Part shown: positions 16,962-24,824 of the stretch, piece after piece
Numbering within the stretch: the stretch's first letter is position 1
How the letters are laid out: the number at the start of each line of letters is the position of its first letter
Virus record (IMG/VR): IMGVR_UViG_3300018420_000095
Location: 1-25,961 of that record
Origin: a virus
Direction: 5' to 3' (one strand)
Length of the DNA: 25,961 bases
The notes under the pieces: model-generated
What the model was told of the DNA's origin: nothing
The model's database searches: none
The model's input: the letters and a program-made list of their open reading frames with translations, nothing else
Program-made: the position numbers and the translations under genes

Positions 16962-19205
16962 TTATCTTGTATGTTTTGGGGGTATTGCACGTTGGTCACT
17001 AATAATTTGACTAACATTATTGTCTAGTGTTTCTCTGTCTGTAGTACCTGCATAAGCACCCGGATTACTATAACTCTTGTTTAAACTTGTTAATTTTGTA
17101 TCAACCATATTAACCGAATATTTGCCGTTACGTGCAGTTTGTTCAATACCGTTATTAATCATAGCATTGCCACCTGTGCCTTTTGCCCAATCAGCAACAT
17201 TGTCGGCACCATATGCTGAACTTGCATTTAATATTCCACCTAAGTCTTCTGCAGACTCTGTGCCTGTTACTACACCCTTGGCTTTTAATGAACTTAAATT
17301 ATTTGATAAAATATCTTGCTGTGCCAGTGTTTGTGCATTCTTATCATTTAGGAATCCAGTTAAGTTATTAGCACTGCCTTTGCCAGTCCACACATTTGGA
17401 TTTTTAAGCACTGACTCTAACTGTGTAGATTGATTACCAAAGCCGTCTGTAACTGTTGATGCAGGATCTTTAATATATTTGCTGACTGTTCCTGGTTTCA
17501 AGTATCCTGATGATTCTAATTGTTCTGGTGAAATACCATACTTGCCAATACCTTTGTCTACAGATACATCAGTAAAGTTTTGACCAACATCGTTAGCACG
17601 TTGTGCTATTAAGCCTGTAACTTGATCTTGATCTAAACTACCGATAGATTTTGTTGCAGGTATCTGTTTAGCAAAGTCACTGGATGTAATTTCGTTAGTA
17701 GGTAACTTACCAGCAATATTTGATGCTTTACTTGCCAATGCAGGACTTAGTGTTGACGTTGCTGTTTTACCTAACTGTACAGAATTTTCAACACCTAGGT
17801 TATGGAATGGCCATGGCTCGTGACTTGGTACTCTAGTAGCAATAGTTTCTAGTTCTCCATACTCTACTTCCCAACCGTTAGCACCTAGTTTTGTGTCACT
17901 AACTTTGTTTTTCTTAAGCAACTGATTAGCTGATACAGGAACCCCACCGCCATTGTTAAGATTAATTGTACCAGCCTTGGCATCTAATCTATCTCCGCCA
18001 CTAATGCTTGATAGTTTACCTGCGTCTGTGGCCACAGTGTTATCACTGCGTAATCCAACAAATTGTTTACTGTACATTGTAGCAGACGCAATACCTGTAG
18101 CCGCCCAATCTGTTTTGGCTTCCATTCTAGTTGATAGTTCTGAATATGTTGATATGTGTCCGCCAGCATACATGTTAATGTCTTTGTCTGCGTGTAGGTT
18201 AATAGTACCCTGTGTTCTTACGTTAACTGAGTTTGTAGCAAATACATCAACAGTTCCTTCTTGACCGAACTCTAACCATGTCTGTCCGTTGGCGTGAATA
18301 ATGTGAAAACAGTTACCGTCATCACTCATAATAATCTGATGACCTTTAGCAGTTCTAATTCTTACTAGTTGATCTTTACCTTCAATATCACCATCATCAA
18401 GCACAATCGAATGACCGCCATTACGACCTACAACTTTAACATCCTCAGGTTTGAGTTCACCACTCTGTAGTTTTGATCTAATTTCTGTTTGTTCAACACC
18501 TTTAACACCTGAGTATATAGGTTTACCTGGAGTTGAGAATCCAAACACGTTACTAGGTGATTCACGCTGTGCTGTTGAAGTAATAGGACCACGTATATTG
18601 TCTTTTAATAGACCTTGTCCAAACAGTGTACCTGCTACAACATTGTGTACAGGTTTAGGTTGTTTAAAGAACTGTGGGTTTTCGTTGATTGTAGGATCTT
18701 CATTGTTAATTTCTGTTACAGGAACTTGACTAGCACCTGACACAAATGATTTACCTTCTGAGCCTACTTCGTATTCTTTTGCTGAACCAATAGCAGGTAC
18801 CATGTGATTTAAACTGTCTTCAGGAATACATCCTACATAGTAACCGTTGTTTGGGTCACCTGCTACAAAGAAACACAATACTTTGGTGCCAATGTCTGGT
18901 GGTGTAAACCACATACCGTAACTGTGTTTATTGCCTACAAAGTTTCCTGATCCTACTGCTGAACCAGAATGTTCTGTTGAGCCAAAGAAAGGTGGAAGAT
19001 AACTTACAGTTCTCCAGTTTGATTCATCTTTTTCATCAGGTCCAGCAAACTGTTCAATATAAACTTGTAGTCTAGCCGCACGTGTAGGATCAATGTTATT
19101 TTTAACAATGCCTATATAAGGACCCGATTCCGCAGGTATCTGATTACCTGCACCAAATTTATAACCCTTAGGGGTTCCTCTTCCTCTTATGTGATTCTCT
19201 GCCAT
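16962..19205 (-). CDS. 5: Baseplate hub/needle protein gp5, without a recognisable lysozyme domain
   Basis: T4 gp5 trimers form the central membrane-puncturing device: an N-terminal OB-fold, a lysozyme domain and a C-terminal beta-helix needle. This 747-residue protein has the OB-fold (about 25-137: PYIGIVKNNIDPTRAARLQV, then MWFTPPDIGTKVLCFF and NNGYYVGCIP). It also has a VgrG-like beta-helix stretch with short repeats (about 262-420, for example GTVDVFATNSVNVRTQGTIN). The 130 residues between them look like linker, and I find no lysozyme-like catalytic region. After a THEPW-like box (SHEPWPFHNLG, 461-471) comes a C-terminal extension of about 270 residues. It contains GIGKYGISPEQLESSGYLKP (552-571) and NPNVWTGKG (602-610), a module I cannot assign. 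The gene lies 6 bases after the hub-like gene. Confidence 0.85.
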   Translation of the reverse strand: MAENHIRGRGTPKGYKFGAGNQIPAESGPYIGIVKNNIDPTRAARLQVYIEQFAGPDEKDESNWRTVSYLPPFFGSTEHSGSAVGSGNFVGNKHSYGMWFTPPDIGTKVLCFFVAGDPNNGYYVGCIPEDSLNHMVPAIGSAKEYEVGSEGKSFVSGASQVPVTEINNEDPTINENPQFFKQPKPVHNVVAGTLFGQGLLKDNIRGPITSTAQRESPSNVFGFSTPGKPIYSGVKGVEQTEIRSKLQSGELKPEDVKVVGRNGGHSIVLDDGDIEGKDQLVRIRTAKGHQIIMSDDGNCFHIIHANGQTWLEFGQEGTVDVFATNSVNVRTQGTINLHADKDINMYAGGHISTYSELSTRMEAKTDWAATGIASATMYSKQFVGLRSDNTVATDAGKLSSISGGDRLDAKAGTINLNNGGGVPVSANQLLKKNKVSDTKLGANGWEVEYGELETIATRVPSHEPWPFHNLGVENSVQLGKTATSTLSPALASKASNIAGKLPTNEITSSDFAKQIPATKSIGSLDQDQVTGLIAQRANDVGQNFTDVSVDKGIGKYGISPEQLESSGYLKPGTVSKYIKDPASTVTDGFGNQSTQLESVLKNPNVWTGKGSANNLTGFLNDKNAQTLAQQDILSNNLSSLKAKGVVTGTESAEDLGGILNASSAYGADNVADWAKGTGGNAMINNGIEQTARNGKYSVNMVDTKLTSLNKSYSNPGAYAGTTDRETLDNNVSQIISDQRAIPPKHTR

Positions 19206-19211
19206 ACTTTA

Positions 19212-22142
19212 TTAATTACCTTGTGTTTCACCCCTGACTGGTAAAAAGTTAGGTGCTGTTTGGTTATTTGATACTGCTCGTTGGCCTGGTACTGAGTTAC
19301 CATTGTCATTTACTTGTCCCAGGTTAGGTCCTATAGGTCCTGCTGTGTCATATTGACCTTGTCCGTTTTGTGCTGTGCTAATTGGTGTGAAGTTAGGTGC
19401 TATGTCCGAGTCAGACGTTATTGCCGCATCACCCGGAACTTTATTTCCTTTAACACTTACCGGAGTAAAGTCTGGAGCATAATTGTTAGCACCATAGGTA
19501 ACTGCTTTGTATCCAGGCATGTTCATACCGCCTCTAGTAGGTCCTACAAATGGTTGTTCTTCTTGTTCTCTCTGAACAGGTTCTTGAGTTGCTGTTTCAG
19601 GAAATTCTCTTAGTATTCCTCGTAGACTCTGTGTCATTACACCTTTTTTAAAATTACTAGTAACATGTGTAAGTTTGTAAATTAATCCTTTGGCTGTTTT
19701 AGTACCGTCAGTGAATAGTGGATCTTTGAGATCAGCACTGCCATCTTCTTTATAATCTTCCATGGTTCTAAATTTAACTTCGACTAAAACTTCTTGGCTG
19801 TCATAATTAATTGAGCCATCTGGCATAAACGGTTCAAATGTATCACCACTGGTGTATAGTACATCATTCTGTTGAACATAGTCTGGATCACCAATGATAT
19901 CCATATTAAACGTAGCAAAGTCTACAGTTGAATAAATCACATCAGCGGCCTGTTCTGCAGGACTAGCAGTGTCTCCTGGTTGTCCTAGTCCACTGGCTCC
20001 AGACTTATTAACGTATGCTTTAGATGTAATACGTTGACTGTCTTCTGTTGATTCTTGATCTTCTTGTGGTATTCTACCATCCATGGCAACAAAAAATGTT
20101 GTATTTAGATCTTGTTCGTAGTTAAGTACTTCTGTGTTTTCTCCAGTAAACCAATAGCTATAACTTTTGTGTACTCCTCTAAATGGGGCTTTAGGAAAAA
20201 ATGGAGAGTAAGTATCTGCTATCTGTTTAGGTGATATAATATATTCTATTTCGTAGGCATAGTCACCACGCTTGTCGTCCCAGGCAATAGGAAGAACTCT
20301 AACACCAATGTGATACCATTGTAAGAACTTATTCTGTGACGGATTAGGTTTTACTTTTTTTGTTTTTGGATCAATGATATGTGTTTGCTGTTTTGAAATA
20401 TATTCGCTAGACCTAATCATGATGTCAAGAAACTGATGTATCTGTTGACCAGCTGGCACAGCATAAATCTGTCTTGACTTATCATAACTTGTACTATTTA
20501 AAATACTATTGGCCGCGGCCTGTGCCGACGCAGACATAGGTTTAGATTTTTTAACTGTTAACAGTGCTTCACTGGAAATAATTTTTTGTTTTCCTATGTC
20601 ACCTTTAAATGTAACTTTATATTTGTCAGCATATTTGTAGCCTTGTTCTCTAGCCAACTTTTTCTGCTGTTCATTTAGCTCTTCTACAATACCTTTGTTT
20701 TGCTGAGTTGTACCAGCTTGGCTTTTAAGTATACCAGGAGTAACTGTTGTTTCAGTTGTACCCCATGGTGATGTTGCTGTAGTTTGACTAGTAGACGTTG
20801 CTGGCAGTTGTTCAACATTACTAGTAGCATTAAATAGATCACCTAGAGTTTGTCCTAGTAGTTCAACATTAAAAGGAATGGTAGCACGTTTTGAACTCAG
20901 TGCTACTTCGTGATTAATTGCCACAGCTTGGCATTCATAAGTGATAGCACCTGTAGCAACTCTTGTTCTAATATTTGAAAACACAAATGGAATAAATTTA
21001 CTTAATCTATCATCATCTGCTTCGCTCAATTGTTTACCGTTTTCATCAAACCCTTTATATCTAATGACCAAGAGATAATGTTGTTTTGAAAACTCTTTCA
21101 TTCCTGCTGACGCACATAGTTCTTTTAGTTTTTTAAAAAACGTGTAGCCCATTGGCTCGATGATGTTAAAGTTCATTCTTGTAACATTATGTGGACTAGA
21201 ATTTGCTTCAGCAAATAGTCCTTGTACTTCTAGATCATCTATATACAGGTCCGGAAATATAACATCTTCATTAGCAGAATTACCACCACTCTGTAATATC
21301 TTTTTGAGACCTTGTGTTGTTTTATTTTGTGTGACTAATAATTGTTTATACTGTTCTGGTGTCTGTAGATATAATTCAATATTATAAGTTAACTGTGCGT
21401 ACTTGTTTGTTGGATTTTCTGAAGCATTAAAATTCTCGTAGAATGCTGATGCTGTTTTTATTCCACCGTTAGCTGATGTTATAAAAGTGTTATCTTGTAT
21501 ATCTTGTGCGTCATCTGCAGATACAGGTTGGCCAATTAATATGTCCGGAGTTACAGGCGCATCAGCAAATGTTCCGTATGGTGATGTTGGAATACGATCT
21601 GCGTTTGACTGAACAACAGGCTCTCCTGCTGAGTTTGTTAAATGACTTGGATAAGGTGTTTGTGTTCCTGCCCCATCAGCACGTGCCTGTGCATCATTGT
21701 CTACTATTGCACCCGATGATGTGGCGCCTTGTGTTTCGCCTCTAACAGGTGTAAAGTCAGGTGCTGTGTTTTCATCTGTTCCTGTAACAGCAGTGGTTCC
21801 ACCTACTCCGTCTTGTTCAACTACTGGAGTAAAGTCTGGACCTATCTGTTGATTAATCTGATTAACTGTTTGAAAACTTTGTTGTCGTCTTTGTTGTATT
21901 AATTCGTTATTAGTTGTTATTTGCCCGTCATATTCGCTAGGGTTTTGGCTTTTGTAAACAGTGGCTTCGTATCTAGCATTGGCACCTTCTTGACTAGCAA
22001 TACGCACATCATTTTTTGCATCATATAATTGTTGCTTACTTGAATTTGAATTACTTAAACGAGTCTGTGCATCAGCATTGGCACGATCCATGCCCTGTAT
22101 TGCTCCTGACTGCCTCTGTAATACTTCAGTTATTGTAGGCAT
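19212..22142 (-). CDS. Large baseplate hub-like structural protein (possible gp27 analogue) with terminal PxFxPV repeats
   Basis: This 976-residue protein is encoded directly upstream of gp5, where contractile systems often encode the tube-like hub partner (gp27 in T4). Its N-terminus (about 19-100) is Gln/Ala/Asn-rich and probably coiled coil. Two repeat units follow (101-139), then a Pro-rich linker, a structured region (about 245-440), a second structured region (about 530-870) with PAGQQIHQFLDIMIRSSEYI, and four repeat units at the C-terminus (872-975). The strand-rich core with EYIISPKQIADTYSPFFP would suit a tail-tube-like hub. At 976 residues it is about 2.5 times T4 gp27 (about 390), and I see no diagnostic gp27 motif, so that assignment is mainly positional. 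The ribosome site AGGA sits about 8 bases before ATG 22142, overlapping the end of gp53. Confidence 0.6.
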   Translation of the reverse strand: MPTITEVLQRQSGAIQGMDRANADAQTRLSNSNSSKQQLYDAKNDVRIASQEGANARYEATVYKSQNPSEYDGQITTNNELIQQRRQQSFQTVNQINQQIGPDFTPVVEQDGVGGTTAVTGTDENTAPDFTPVRGETQGATSSGAIVDNDAQARADGAGTQTPYPSHLTNSAGEPVVQSNADRIPTSPYGTFADAPVTPDILIGQPVSADDAQDIQDNTFITSANGGIKTASAFYENFNASENPTNKYAQLTYNIELYLQTPEQYKQLLVTQNKTTQGLKKILQSGGNSANEDVIFPDLYIDDLEVQGLFAEANSSPHNVTRMNFNIIEPMGYTFFKKLKELCASAGMKEFSKQHYLLVIRYKGFDENGKQLSEADDDRLSKFIPFVFSNIRTRVATGAITYECQAVAINHEVALSSKRATIPFNVELLGQTLGDLFNATSNVEQLPATSTSQTTATSPWGTTETTVTPGILKSQAGTTQQNKGIVEELNEQQKKLAREQGYKYADKYKVTFKGDIGKQKIISSEALLTVKKSKPMSASAQAAANSILNSTSYDKSRQIYAVPAGQQIHQFLDIMIRSSEYISKQQTHIIDPKTKKVKPNPSQNKFLQWYHIGVRVLPIAWDDKRGDYAYEIEYIISPKQIADTYSPFFPKAPFRGVHKSYSYWFTGENTEVLNYEQDLNTTFFVAMDGRIPQEDQESTEDSQRITSKAYVNKSGASGLGQPGDTASPAEQAADVIYSTVDFATFNMDIIGDPDYVQQNDVLYTSGDTFEPFMPDGSINYDSQEVLVEVKFRTMEDYKEDGSADLKDPLFTDGTKTAKGLIYKLTHVTSNFKKGVMTQSLRGILREFPETATQEPVQREQEEQPFVGPTRGGMNMPGYKAVTYGANNYAPDFTPVSVKGNKVPGDAAITSDSDIAPNFTPISTAQNGQGQYDTAGPIGPNLGQVNDNGNSVPGQRAVSNNQTAPNFLPVRGETQGN
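19215..19529 (-). repeat. C-terminal PG..AI...APxFxPV repeat array in the hub-like protein
   Basis: Four units lie at residues about 872-975: MPGYKAVT...APDFTPV, VPGDAAITSDSDIAPNFTPI, a degenerate IGPNLGQV unit, and VPGQRAVS...APNFLPV. The key aromatic positions are F892, F918, L941 (substituted) and F966, a period of 23-26 residues. The last unit ends VRGETQG, identical to the end of the N-terminal array of the same protein. Confidence 0.8.
21726..21848 (-). repeat. N-terminal PxFTPV repeat pair in the hub-like protein
   Basis: Two units, IGPDFTPVVEQDG and TAPDFTPVRGETQG, occupy residues 100-139 with aromatic positions F104 and F130, 26 residues apart. The DNA coding for the second unit (21726-21767) matches that of the last C-terminal unit (19218-19259) at 34 of 42 bases, counted by hand, which points to duplication or gene conversion. 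Confidence 0.8.
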
Positions 22143-22143
22143 A

Positions 22144-22446
22144 CTAGATTCCTAGTGCTTGTTTAAGTGTTGATTGTTTAGGTAAGTAAATTTTTAATCC
22201 GACTTTAAAATCCCAGATTGGATCTTTAATTGAGTTTGGATTACGCTGTGCAAATACCCACCATAGACCAGGATCACCATACAAGTCATTGGCTAATAAA
22301 TCTGGTCGATGTTGATATGTTTGATTAATTTCAATAACCTGATCATCTACCTGTTTAGGTATAGGTCTATCTTTCATTATATCTAGATAGCCTGCAGTTT
22401 TTGCTGTTTCAAAATAAGGTGATGTCTGTGTGTATTTTGTAGCCAT
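22144..22446 (-). CDS. 53: Baseplate wedge protein gp53, short form
   Basis: gp53 is the LysM-like wedge protein that locks neighbouring T4 wedges together around the hub. The 100-residue product has the family pattern: YQHRPDLLANDLYGDPGLWW, then VFAQRNPNSIKDP and KVGLKIYLP at the C-terminus. T4 gp53 is about 196 residues, so this is roughly the conserved half only. Two in-frame ATGs exist (22452 and 22446). I chose 22446 because the AGAGGA site at 22455-22460 is 8 bases away from it, against only 2 from the first ATG. It also gives a TAATG stop-start overlap with the upstream gene. The stop lies 1 base before the hub-like gene. Confidence 0.85.
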   Translation of the reverse strand: MATKYTQTSPYFETAKTAGYLDIMKDRPIPKQVDDQVIEINQTYQHRPDLLANDLYGDPGLWWVFAQRNPNSIKDPIWDFKVGLKIYLPKQSTLKQALGI

Positions 22447-23789
22447 TACCATTGTCCTCTTGTTGATAGTCCAGCACCGTCGGCATAATTTTTAAGACTA
22501 AACTGTTTACTTTGTTCTGCTCTTGTTACTACTGGTAATAGAATTAAACTAACTTCAATTTTAGTTGGAACGTATGTTGATCCTGCTCTAGCCAAATTAG
22601 TTCCTTCGTTGGCCGCTTGAAATTGCTGTTCAGCACCAACGTCAGCACCAATGCCAAATAATCTACCAATACGACTAGCAATACCAAATATACCAAAGTT
22701 ACCCGATCCACCACTTAAATTTGCTCTAGTTGACTGAGCTTTGATACTTCCTACTCCGCCTTCTGATGTTCTAATGTAGTCAACATTATCTGGTAAAGAA
22801 TAGTTAAATTGGCTTACTACCGCTTTGTGAAAGTTAAACTGATTAGGCCCAAGACCTGTTACACTGACTAATGGTGGCGGCGTTCCTTTGTTAGCATCTT
22901 GTCCGTAAAACATTTTAGTTGCTGAACGGAAGAAGTGTATCATAGCCATCATATAGTCTGCTTCGTCTGTTGATTGTGCTGTAAATGTAGCATTAATCTG
23001 TACATCACTTACTTCTGAACTTTGATAGAAGTATGTTGGATAGTTTGAATGTGTTGGTGATATTTTGTCATAGTTAGCACGATAGTTAACCATTACGTTT
23101 GGTGTATATGGAAATACAACACCATCTGTTTTTAATAATGGCGATAATATACTGTAAGCATTTCCGTCTCTGTATAATACATCACTGCCTGGCATAAGAC
23201 CAATTCTTAAACGCCAATCTTCTGTTCCAGCCTTGGCTGATACTGTAACTGGACCAGTTTCAATTTTTTGTACATCTTGAGGAACATATCCACCACCGCC
23301 AGGTGTTTCTGGGCCTGTGCCTGTTGGGTTACTAAAATTTGGTCCAATTTGATCGCCTTCTGTGATAGCGGCATCACCACCAATTGTTCCTGTGCCTCTG
23401 GTTTCGCCTGATCCAAATTGAGGACCTATCTGTTCTCCAGGACCAGTAATGGCACGTTCACCTGGTACTTGACTGCCTGTACCAACACCTGTAAAATCTG
23501 GTTGAGGAGTAGCACCGGTATAGGTAATAGCCGAATCGTTAGTTTCGATAGGAGCAAAGTTAGGTGCGTTCTGAGGGGCAGGACTATTATAATTTACATT
23601 ATTACTGCCCTGTCCTAGACCTCTGTCTACCTGAAAGTTAGGTGCTAGTTGTGACTCATTACGCAACATTGAGTATTCTTCAGCAGTAAAACTTGTACCC
23701 GCAGGTTGGTTAGTAGGTAAGTCTTGTTCTACACCTACTTGTATTGCTGGAGTAACTAACTTTCTATTATTAATTGGATCTTGTGCCAT
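22446..23789 (-). CDS. Tail-tube-like baseplate protein (possible gp48/tube-cap analogue) with N-terminal PxFxPV repeats
   Basis: This 447-residue protein is the first gene of the leftward late operon. Residues 1-47 are a short unique leader, 48-167 a Pro/Gly-rich repeat array, and 170-447 the folded part. The folded part contains SAKAGTEDWRLRIGLMPGSD, VFPYTPNVMVNYRANYDKIS, SNYPTYFYQSS and DEADYMMAMIHFFRSATKMF. That order (TP-strand, NYP-Y-Y, then a helix ending FxRxxxKMFxG) looks like tail-tube or tube-junction proteins, and I associate it with gp48/gp54-type components of marine T4-like phages. The assignment is tentative because T4 gp48 lacks such a repeat region. The start has AGAGGA at 23796-23801, 6 bases upstream, and a late-type box about 22 bases upstream. 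Confidence 0.65.
   Translation of the reverse strand: MAQDPINNRKLVTPAIQVGVEQDLPTNQPAGTSFTAEEYSMLRNESQLAPNFQVDRGLGQGSNNVNYNSPAPQNAPNFAPIETNDSAITYTGATPQPDFTGVGTGSQVPGERAITGPGEQIGPQFGSGETRGTGTIGGDAAITEGDQIGPNFSNPTGTGPETPGGGGYVPQDVQKIETGPVTVSAKAGTEDWRLRIGLMPGSDVLYRDGNAYSILSPLLKTDGVVFPYTPNVMVNYRANYDKISPTHSNYPTYFYQSSEVSDVQINATFTAQSTDEADYMMAMIHFFRSATKMFYGQDANKGTPPPLVSVTGLGPNQFNFHKAVVSQFNYSLPDNVDYIRTSEGGVGSIKAQSTRANLSGGSGNFGIFGIASRIGRLFGIGADVGAEQQFQAANEGTNLARAGSTYVPTKIEVSLILLPVVTRAEQSKQFSLKNYADGAGLSTRGQW
22455..22460 (-). promoter_or_regulatory. Ribosome binding site deciding the gp53 start
   Basis: AGAGGA on the minus strand lies 8 bases upstream of ATG 22446 and 2 bases upstream of ATG 22452. The spacing favours the inner ATG, which overlaps the upstream stop codon as TAATG and suggests coupled translation. 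Confidence 0.6.
23289..23648 (-). repeat. PG..AI...(A/G)PxFxPV repeat array in the tail-tube-like protein
   Basis: Five units span residues about 48-167: LAPNFQVDRGLGQG, APNFAPIETNDSAI, PDFTGVGTGSQVPGERAIT, IGPQFGSGETRGTGTIGGD and IGPNFSNPTGTGPETPGG. The aromatic positions are F52, F78, F99, F125 and F152, spaced 26, 21, 26 and 27. The consensus matches the arrays of the hub-like protein two genes downstream. Confidence 0.8.
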
Positions 23790-23795
23790 TCTTAT

Positions 23796-23801
23796 TCCTC
23801 T
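23796..23801 (-). promoter_or_regulatory. Ribosome binding site of the first late-operon gene
   Basis: AGAGGA on the minus strand lies 6 bases upstream of ATG 23789. It fixes the start of the tail-tube-like protein. Confidence 0.6.
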
Positions 23802-23811
23802 TTATACATAC

Positions 23812-23819
23812 TATTTATT
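23812..23819 (-). promoter_or_regulatory. T4-type late promoter box upstream of the structural operon
   Basis: The minus strand reads AATAAATA, one base from the T4 late consensus TATAAATA recognised by RNA polymerase carrying gp55. The box would start transcription near 23806, leaving a short leader that contains the AGAGGA ribosome site. It is the only such box correctly placed for the operon's first gene. The surroundings are very AT-rich, so a chance match is possible. Confidence 0.55.
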
Positions 23820-23860
23820 TAAATAATAATAACCCAATATAATAGCTAAACCAAAAAAGG

Positions 23861-23888
23861 TTGACAGGGGTTGTTTTACATGTATAAT
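23861..23888 (+). promoter_or_regulatory. Consensus sigma-70 promoter driving gp55
   Basis: The sequence has a perfect -35 box TTGACA (23861-23866), a 16-base spacer and a perfect -10 box TATAAT (23883-23888). This is the signature of a strong early promoter served by unmodified host RNA polymerase. Transcription would start near 23895, about 23 bases before the preferred GTG start of gp55. Confidence 0.85.
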
Positions 23889-23904
23889 TAATAGTAACTT
23901 ATAT

Positions 23905-23908
23905 GGAG
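23905..23908 (+). promoter_or_regulatory. Ribosome binding site deciding the gp55 start
   Basis: GGAG lies 9 bases upstream of GTG 23918. The alternative ATG at 23903 overlaps this site. It would have only an approximately 8-base leader from the promoter and no ribosome site of its own. Confidence 0.6.
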
Positions 23909-23917
23909 ATAGCAACT

Positions 23918-24817
23918 GTGGCAGAACAAAAAATTATGAGAGGTGGACGTAGAGTCAACTATCTTAACAACAGAGACATTCTCGCAGAAATACACAAAAG
24001 TAAAAAAACATACTGCAAATATCTAAACAAAGAAACAGATTCAGATTTTGATATTATTGTAGATAGTGTTAGTAAGATTAATAAAACACGCATTAAAGAA
24101 GCTCGTGCTAATAAAATTGCTCGTGCTAAAAAGATTGACGGTGTTATTCTAGAACCTAAAGACGTAGCAGATACTGAATTAGTATTCCGTGTTATGACTT
24201 GGGATCATATCCCAATGGTGGATAAAAAGCCTACTAAAGCACAGTTAAAGAAACGTGCTAAGATTGAAGAAATGTTTGACGACATTGACGAAGCAAGAGA
24301 TCAAGAGGACTATGGTATTGACGATCAAGTACATGCCAAAGTTAACTTTCCGCCATTTCAACACTACAAAGTTGACGAAGAGGGTAATCCATACTTAGTT
24401 GGTAAAAGTCATTGGAAAGGTGATTTGGAAACAGGTAAGTTTTCAAAAGACCACGGTGAAATGACTATGAAGTTAGCCAACATGTTTATTAAACTATGTG
24501 AGCGTTATGCTACACGTAGTAACTGGCGTGGTTATACCTACAACGAAGAAATGCGTGGACAGGCGCTACTTCAACTATCACAAATTGGTCTACAGTTTGA
24601 TGAGTCAAAATCAGACAATCCATTTGCTTATTACACTGCGGCCATTACCAATTCATTTACTCGTGTGCTTAACATTGAAAAGAAAAATCAAAGCATTAGA
24701 GATGATATCTTAGAAATGAATGGACTTAATCCAAGTTGGACAAGACAGAACGAAGGTGTTACTGACTCAGATCCACAAGGTCCAGGCAAAGTAACAACTA
24801 TCAAGCCAAAAAAGTAG
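23918..24817 (+). CDS. 55: Late-transcription sigma factor gp55, enlarged
   Basis: gp55 is the phage sigma factor that directs host RNA polymerase to TATAAATA late promoters. From the GTG start the protein is 299 residues; T4 gp55 is 185. The N-terminal VNYLNNRDILAEI (13-25) matches the T4 segment YNYVNNKELLQAI. The sigma region-2-like core (about 185-262) matches T4 well: SNWRGYTYNEEMRGQALL against FNFSGYTQSWKQEMIADG, then FDESKSDNPFAYYTAAITNS and a KKNQSIRDD helix. Between these lie about 125 extra, highly charged residues with no motif I recognise. The C-terminus (TDSDPQGPG...IKPKK) lacks the hydrophobic clamp-binding tail of T4 gp55. I preferred GTG 23918 over ATG 23903 because of the GGAG spacing and leader length. 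Confidence 0.85.
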   Translation: MAEQKIMRGGRRVNYLNNRDILAEIHKSKKTYCKYLNKETDSDFDIIVDSVSKINKTRIKEARANKIARAKKIDGVILEPKDVADTELVFRVMTWDHIPMVDKKPTKAQLKKRAKIEEMFDDIDEARDQEDYGIDDQVHAKVNFPPFQHYKVDEEGNPYLVGKSHWKGDLETGKFSKDHGEMTMKLANMFIKLCERYATRSNWRGYTYNEEMRGQALLQLSQIGLQFDESKSDNPFAYYTAAITNSFTRVLNIEKKNQSIRDDILEMNGLNPSWTRQNEGVTDSDPQGPGKVTTIKPKK

Positions 24818-24824
24818 ACAACAG

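Noticed and set aside
16959-16966. GATAAATA box on the minus strand just upstream of gp25, as a late promoter
   Set aside because: Only 7 bases separate it from the gp25 ATG, which would leave almost no leader. It also overlaps the gp5 stop codon, so it is probably a chance match in AT-rich DNA.
17077-17433. 118-codon plus-strand open frame opposite gp5
   Set aside because: It is antisense to the C-terminal part of gp5, has no ribosome site, and its composition is that of a shadow frame.
23836-23843. ATATAAT in the divergent region as a second rightward -10 box
   Set aside because: No matching -35 sequence lies at the right distance upstream, and the consensus promoter at 23861-23888 is far better.
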